From the NCBI RefSeq assembly GCF_965200585.1, contig NZ_OZ241361.1: a stretch of DNA of 64,000 nucleotides. The stretch is one strand, 5' to 3'. Within the stretch, counting starts at the first letter, position 1; the number at the start of each line of letters is the position of its first letter. Positions 59,563 to 64,000 of the stretch are shown piece by piece. The translations under genes were made by a program, and so were the position numbers. A model generated the notes under the pieces. That model saw only the letters and a list, made by a program, of their open reading frames with translations. It did not search any database and was not told the origin of the DNA. The stretch is from Bacterioplanoides sp965200585. GTDB lineage: Bacteria; Pseudomonadota; Gammaproteobacteria; Pseudomonadales; Oceanobacteraceae.

Positions 59563-60435
59563 CTATTTTTTAGAGGCAAGATTCAACCAATGTTTATATT
59601 GACGTAGATACAAAGGGGAGCAAAAAAAAGTTTTCTTTAGATAATCAGTCGCTTGATCAAAGTCTCGTTTTTTGATCAGATATTTGGCAATTGTAACATA
59701 TTGATGCAACATAGCTTTTCGACCCACAATTGGCTCAAGAACTTTTATTTTATATTTTGCCACATCAACAATACGGCATCTGTTAAATCCATTAGACGTT
59801 AATCCATCTGATAAAAACTCCTTAATTGAACCTGGTTGATCAACCAGATACATAGGGAATTTTAAAGAAAGGTTACACCATAAAAACCATTCTTCCGCGT
59901 TTTTAAACTCTTCAGTAAACCGCAAATCACCAATGGCATCAGCTTTAATAATATTTGTTGGATCACCTCTAAGGATTTTGCCAAACATATAATCATTCAA
60001 GTAAGTAATCTCCCCATATTTTTTTGACCTAGTGAACTTACTGCCATCTTTATTGATACAATTAAGTCCATACCAAAAATATCCGGGGGTGTTTTTTATA
60101 ATTTCAGCTGCCGTTGAAAGAGCCCCTTCTGCCAAGACATCATCATCATCTATAAAAACAATATAAGAGCTGGGGGCTTCTTTTTGAATATGGGAGATAA
60201 TTCTATTACGGGCTTTGTTAACGCCACCATTTTCAGCTTGGCTTAAGTAGCTAACTCGCTCATCAGACTCTGAAAGTGACTCTAGTTTTTGTTGTGTATC
60301 ATCGGTGCTGCAATCATTGCAGAAATAGAGCTTCCATTTCTGATACTTCTGCTGACTCACCGACTCATATACATTTTTAACTAAATGCGATCTATTGTAA
60401 GTTGGGACACATATAGAGAAAAATACATCCTCCAT
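59563..60435 (-). CDS. Family 2 glycosyltransferase (paralogue, opposite strand)
   Basis: 290 residues. GT-A fold: ICVPTYNRSHLVKNVYESVSQQKYQKWKLYFCNDCSTDD at the N-terminus and YIVFIDDDDVL as DxD. TYLNDYMFGKILRGDPTNIIKADA and EWFLWCNLSLKFP align with the matching part of the gene at 57453. It is convergent with the ligase gene, 30 bp apart. The pair of paralogues flanking the ligase in inverted orientation suggests local duplication and rearrangement. Confidence 0.9.
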   Translation of the reverse strand: MEDVFFSICVPTYNRSHLVKNVYESVSQQKYQKWKLYFCNDCSTDDTQQKLESLSESDERVSYLSQAENGGVNKARNRIISHIQKEAPSSYIVFIDDDDVLAEGALSTAAEIIKNTPGYFWYGLNCINKDGSKFTRSKKYGEITYLNDYMFGKILRGDPTNIIKADAIGDLRFTEEFKNAEEWFLWCNLSLKFPMYLVDQPGSIKEFLSDGLTSNGFNRCRIVDVAKYKIKVLEPIVGRKAMLHQYVTIAKYLIKKRDFDQATDYLKKTFFCSPLYLRQYKHWLNLASKK

Positions 60436-60467
60436 TTTATATTTCTACTCTCATATCAGTTCATCAA

Positions 60468-61160
60468 TCAGGAAATCAACATCTCCCGAATCTTATCTGT
60501 CGTTTTCATCACAATAAAAGTGGCTGATTGATTATTATAGTTCAATAAGGTCTTTTCTATAAAGTTCCATTTGCGCAAAACCTGTTGTTTTATACCTTCA
60601 GCAGCAGTCATTCGGGACACTGCATCCCGGAACGAAGCCGCATTCTCAGCCATCTGAGTGTTCACCGCAGCCATCCCACCAAAAACATTCAGGTTGAAGA
60701 ACATATACTCAGCCACCATTTTCTCAAGCAATACCAATGCTTCGTAGGTGGCATAATTTTCTGAACTGATTTCCTCAACTGAGAGTTCACTTTTAGCGGT
60801 ATGAATGGCCTGATATAAAAGTTGCTGCACGGCCTCCAGTCCATTTGTCAGATTCACATCCGAGTTGTCGGCAGCTGATTGGCGCTGATCATTGGTAAAG
60901 CGAACCGACTGCTGCCACTGACTGCTGACCTGAGGCCAGCGTTGACTAAGCTTGTCTGCGGTTGCGTCTCCTGAAGCAATCGTCTGATTGAGGCGCTGAT
61001 GGTAACGATCACCGCCTTGTTGCAGGGCAAGAATACTGATATCGGAGGTTAGCTGATAAGCATGAGCCTCCAGTTGCAACAGGTTTTTTACGTCTTCACT
61101 GGCTTGGACGTTGCTAAAACAGCACAGAGAAATAAGTAATGCGGTTAACCATTTCGACAT
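60468..61160 (-). CDS. Exported helical hypothetical protein in the Chp cluster
   Basis: 230 residues with a signal peptide (MSKWLTALLISLCCFSNVQA). The mature part is almost entirely helical with many Gln/Ala residues and resembles the periplasmic four-helix sensor part of PilJ-like receptors, but it has no membrane anchor or signalling domain. It lies 10 bp after the CheW-like gene in the Chp operon, so a periplasmic role in pilus/surface sensing is possible. Not a family I can name with certainty. Confidence 0.65.
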   Translation of the reverse strand: MSKWLTALLISLCCFSNVQASEDVKNLLQLEAHAYQLTSDISILALQQGGDRYHQRLNQTIASGDATADKLSQRWPQVSSQWQQSVRFTNDQRQSAADNSDVNLTNGLEAVQQLLYQAIHTAKSELSVEEISSENYATYEALVLLEKMVAEYMFFNLNVFGGMAAVNTQMAENAASFRDAVSRMTAAEGIKQQVLRKWNFIEKTLLNYNNQSATFIVMKTTDKIREMLIS

Positions 61161-61170
61161 GGCGGCCTCG

Positions 61171-61644
61171 TTATAGTTGTTTTATAAGTTCTTGTTCTAC
61201 TAAATCGAGATTCGGAATTACAGCTGCTTCCTGACCAATGGATACGGCAGATTGATCAAAAGCGCCAACATTCAGTGCGTCAACCTTTTGTATATCACTT
61301 TCATTAATGTGCATCAAACGCGGAATCCCCTGAACCAACATGGCATAGAATGGCATTTGGGCATGATCACCCACACCATTAATGATGGCGAAACGTGCAT
61401 TCGGGTTCGGAGCCGGAGCTCCCTGATTGCATAACATTTCATAACACACCACCGGGATCGGCACCCCACGCCAGTCAATACGCCCCAACATCCAATCTAC
61501 ATTAGAAGCCGTGGTCAGAAGGTGTGAAAAAGGGACAATTTCAGCAACCGCAACATTTGGCAATATCAGGTTTTTATCTTTCAGCGGGATCAGCAGGCAG
61601 TCAATCTGATCCGGTGCATTCGTCTTAGTCAGTGATTGACTCAT
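61171..61644 (-). CDS. chpC: CheW-like coupling protein (ChpC type)
   Basis: 157 residues of a single CheW domain: CLLIPLKDKNLILPNVAVAEIVP, WMLGRIDWRGVPIPVVCYE, and MLVQGIPRLMHINESDIQK. It follows the cheB-like gene (20-bp overlap) and the ChpA-type kinase gene, as chpC does in Pseudomonas. It would couple a receptor to the ChpA kinase for twitching/surface responses. Confidence 0.82.
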   Translation of the reverse strand: MSQSLTKTNAPDQIDCLLIPLKDKNLILPNVAVAEIVPFSHLLTTASNVDWMLGRIDWRGVPIPVVCYEMLCNQGAPAPNPNARFAIINGVGDHAQMPFYAMLVQGIPRLMHINESDIQKVDALNVGAFDQSAVSIGQEAAVIPNLDLVEQELIKQL

Positions 61645-62659
61645 TATGATTTACCCATGTGTTTTTTAGATGATTGACCAGATTCAGCGCCAATTGCTGA
61701 GGTGTGCCACTATAGTGCACGCGATTTGTCTCTAACGCACTCTCTGGCATGGATGAATTGGCACAACTGGCTGGATCCTGAGCCCATATTTTATGCTGAT
61801 CGTGTGGTAAGCGGGTAATGGCATCAGAGCCATCATTCCCCATGCCACTGAATAGAATATATCCAGCATGACAGCCAAAACCGGCGTCCACATTCAGAAT
61901 TACCTGATCGATAGAAGGCCCATAAGGACCCGGCCAGTCTGTTCCATGGCAATATAAAGCGCCATGACGAAAGCTGAATTCCTTTTCAATCGGAGCCACA
62001 AGAACTTCACCGCAACATAGCGCCCGGCCATCCTCAAATTTCTTAAACGTATAGCCCGCATGGCGTCCCAGAGTATTGGCCAGCGTTTCTTCAAATCTCG
62101 GATCAATGTGCTGGGCATAAACAAAGGCGATAGGTAAACCGGCTGGCAAGGCATCCAGAAACTGCTTTACGGCAGCCGGGCCACCCAAAGAGGCACCCAG
62201 CACCCAGACTTGTTTCGCAGGCCGATGGCTGAAGTTCTGTTGCTGGAAAACGGCGGGCAAAGAGATTTTGTGATTACCCGGTGTAAAAGATAACTGCCCA
62301 AGAACCGCAGCATCTTCTGTCACCAAAGGCGTAACCTGCACCAGCTCCTTTAATTTACTGTACAAACGCTTTTCCCATTTCGGAAATGTCGCACAGTTTT
62401 TATTAGGAGCACGGGTGAACCCCATCAACACCGGAACATCACCGTCCAACAAGCGATCCAGCCAGTGCAAATGCCGATCGTCATCGTCGCGTAAATCAAT
62501 CACCCAGGCATCCAGCTCAATGGCTTCAAAATTCACCAGCTCCATACGCTGTGGATCTGTGTTTACCACCACCTCAAAGCCAAAGTTCACTAACGCGCCT
62601 TTGAGGAGGTGTTGCTGAAGCCGGTCGTCTGCCAGAATGCCGACTCTGGGCAGCGCCAT
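61625..62659 (-). CDS. chpB: CheB-like methylesterase (ChpB type)
   Basis: 344 residues. N-terminal ~110 residues are a receiver-like domain (MALPRVGILADDRLQQHLLKGALVNFG, WVIDLRDDDD) that looks degenerate: the acceptor region is altered. The C-terminal CheB domain is intact: WVLGASLGGPAAVKQF (Ser157), YAQHIDPRF (His184) and FSGMGNDGSDA (Asp276). Removes methyl groups from the receptor. Encoded 1 bp after the ChpA gene end on the same strand. Confidence 0.87.
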   Translation of the reverse strand: MALPRVGILADDRLQQHLLKGALVNFGFEVVVNTDPQRMELVNFEAIELDAWVIDLRDDDDRHLHWLDRLLDGDVPVLMGFTRAPNKNCATFPKWEKRLYSKLKELVQVTPLVTEDAAVLGQLSFTPGNHKISLPAVFQQQNFSHRPAKQVWVLGASLGGPAAVKQFLDALPAGLPIAFVYAQHIDPRFEETLANTLGRHAGYTFKKFEDGRALCCGEVLVAPIEKEFSFRHGALYCHGTDWPGPYGPSIDQVILNVDAGFGCHAGYILFSGMGNDGSDAITRLPHDQHKIWAQDPASCANSSMPESALETNRVHYSGTPQQLALNLVNHLKNTWVNHNESITD

Positions 62660-62660
62660 A

Positions 62661-64000
62661 TCAGTGTTCCTTACGCCCTAACAGCTGGTTCATGGTGCTC
62701 AGCAGCACATCTTCCTGGAAAGGTTTACCCAGATATTCGTTTACACCAATAGACAGAGCACGCTCACGGTGTTTATCACCGGTTCGTGACGTGATCATGA
62801 TGATCGGAATATCTTTCAGGCGGGAATCATGGCGAACCTGTGATGCCACCTCAAAACCATCCATCCGTGGCATCTCAATATCCAGCAACATCAGATCCGG
62901 CTTATGATCTTGTAAGGTTGCCATCGCATCCACACCATCTTTGGCGGTATAGACTTCCATACCATTACGTTCGAGCAGACGTGTGGTTACCTTACGAACC
63001 GTTACCGAGTCATCCACCACAAGAATCCGTGGTAACCGGTTCTCCAGTTCATGGCGGCGTTCGGCGTCCTGCACATCCAGCGCCTTAGCATGTTGATACT
63101 CAAGGCTGGACTGGGTACGGATCATCGCTGGTAAATCGAGAATGATCACCACGTTACCGTCACCCAGAATCGTACCACCGGAAACCCCCATCACAGAGGC
63201 AAACTGAGGGCCGAGGGTTTTTACTACAATCTCCCGTGAGCCCAGCAGAGAATCAACCTGCAACGCAAAAGGAGAAGCACCACGAATCAACAACACAGGT
63301 AATGGCAAATGCTGAGCCGCAAACTTAGGCTGCGCTTCGTTATCCAGCATATTACCAAGATATTCCAGACGATAATCGTTACCGGCATAGCCGTAACGAC
63401 GTTCTTCCGACGGAATATCATAAAGAGTCTGCAATTCTGTAGCAGATGCCCGTACGATACCTTCAATGTTGTTCAACGGAATGGCATACAAGTCATCACC
63501 AACGCGCACCATCAGTGCCCGGTTCACAGACACCGTAAATGGCAGACGCACAGTGAACTCTGTTCCTTGTCCCGCTTCAGACTGAATGGCAACACTACCA
63601 CCCATCTGTTTGATTTCACTGGTCACAACGTCCATGCCGACACCACGGCCAGAAATCTGGGTGACTTTTTCAGCCGTAGAGAAACCGGCCTGCAAGATAA
63701 ACTGGATAACTTCCTGATCGTTCAGGTCGCTGTCGGCTTCCATCAAACCACGCTCAATGGCCTTGCTACGAACAGCATCGAGGTTGACCCCTTTACCGTC
63801 GTCGCGCAGCTTCAGAACAATATCACCACCATCACGGGACAAATTCAGTTCGATACTACCAACGGAAGATTTCCCCGCCGCAAGTCGTTCACTTTCACTC
63901 TCCATCCCGTGGTCAACAGCATTACGAACCATATGCTCCAGAGGAGAAATCAGGCGTTCCAGAATGGTCCGGTCCATCTCGCCATCAGCATTAAAGACTT
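62661..64000 (-). CDS. chpA: ChpA/PilL-type chemotaxis kinase-response regulator hybrid, C-terminal part
   Basis: The frame is still open at the window end, so the start lies outside. From its N-terminal end here: HATPase (LISPLEHMVRNAVDHGMES, LRDDGKGVNLD, GRGVGMDVVTSEIK), CheW-like regulatory domain (LMVRVGDDLYAIPLNNIEGIVR), and a C-terminal receiver (LVVDDSVTVRKVTTRLLE, LLDIEMPRMDGFEVAS with acceptor Asp, MITSRTG and YLGKPFQE). In Pseudomonas this giant kinase controls type IV pilus motility and cAMP. The Hpt domains are not in view. Confidence 0.93.
   Translation of the reverse strand, partial: VFNADGEMDRTILERLISPLEHMVRNAVDHGMESESERLAAGKSSVGSIELNLSRDGGDIVLKLRDDGKGVNLDAVRSKAIERGLMEADSDLNDQEVIQFILQAGFSTAEKVTQISGRGVGMDVVTSEIKQMGGSVAIQSEAGQGTEFTVRLPFTVSVNRALMVRVGDDLYAIPLNNIEGIVRASATELQTLYDIPSEERRYGYAGNDYRLEYLGNMLDNEAQPKFAAQHLPLPVLLIRGASPFALQVDSLLGSREIVVKTLGPQFASVMGVSGGTILGDGNVVIILDLPAMIRTQSSLEYQHAKALDVQDAERRHELENRLPRILVVDDSVTVRKVTTRLLERNGMEVYTAKDGVDAMATLQDHKPDLMLLDIEMPRMDGFEVASQVRHDSRLKDIPIIMITSRTGDKHRERALSIGVNEYLGKPFQEDVLLSTMNQLLGRKEH

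Overview
The window reads as chromosomal DNA of a free-living, probably marine gammaproteobacterium close to the Oceanospirillales/Pseudomonadales. The block hupB, rubB-rubA, ubiC-ubiA, phoB-phoR matches the Pseudomonas arrangement as I remember it. The solitary EF-Tu carries a loop insertion of the kind I associate with Oceanospirillaceae-like EF-Tu, and the motile/sensory content (methyl-accepting proteins, a Chp cluster, an orphan CheW-type protein) fits. The genus cannot be fixed from the sequence alone.

Layout. 1-8.9 kb: end of a chemoreceptor, a secreted alkyl sulfatase, an AraC regulator, a PI-PLC-like secreted protein, a dicarboxylate/glutamate-type symporter, and small conserved proteins. 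8.9-16 kb: HU, rubredoxin and its reductase, ubiquinone genes, PhoB/PhoR with a Pho box, and a CheY-like regulator overlapping cysZ. 16-21.6 kb: trmH, then a region of about 600 bp that encodes no protein but holds a clear CsrB/RsmZ-type sRNA behind a 24-bp palindrome resembling a GacA/UvrY site; then DUF3392, a fusion of two solute-binding domains, and tRNA-Thr. 21.7-26.6 kb: a second PhoB/PhoR-like pair, a porin and a chemoreceptor. 26.6-30.8 kb: a metal-dependent hydrolase with a divergent AraC regulator, then an AT-richer patch with a PLA2-like protein and two tandem paralogues, one frameshifted. 30.8-41.7 kb: EF-G2 divergent from tuf, rpmE, priA, a CheW protein with an inserted zinc-binding CZB domain, pgpA, a NifX-like protein, TRAP permeases and a thioesterase. 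41.7-48.1 kb: lipoproteins, a class II amidotransferase, an MBL-fold lipoprotein, a 53-residue small protein, and a GlyGly-CTERM metzincin with a long VDP repeat.

48.2-53.1 kb is an S-adenosylmethionine cycle cluster: ArsR-methyltransferase regulator, metK, ahcY, metF, with strongly folding palindromic elements before ahcY and metF. A related element lies near 7.8 kb. 53.2-60.4 kb is a surface-glycan cluster: carbamoyltransferase, YrbL-like kinase, three kinds of glycosyltransferase and an O-antigen-ligase-type protein. 60.4-64 kb is the end of a Chp-type chemosensory operon (chpA, cheB-like, cheW-like, hypothetical).

The most striking non-coding signals are the CsrB-like RNA with its upstream palindrome, the palindromic repeat family in the SAM-cycle operon, and the tandem duplication with a one-base frameshift at 30 kb. 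All assignments come from reading motifs by eye; no database search was run.
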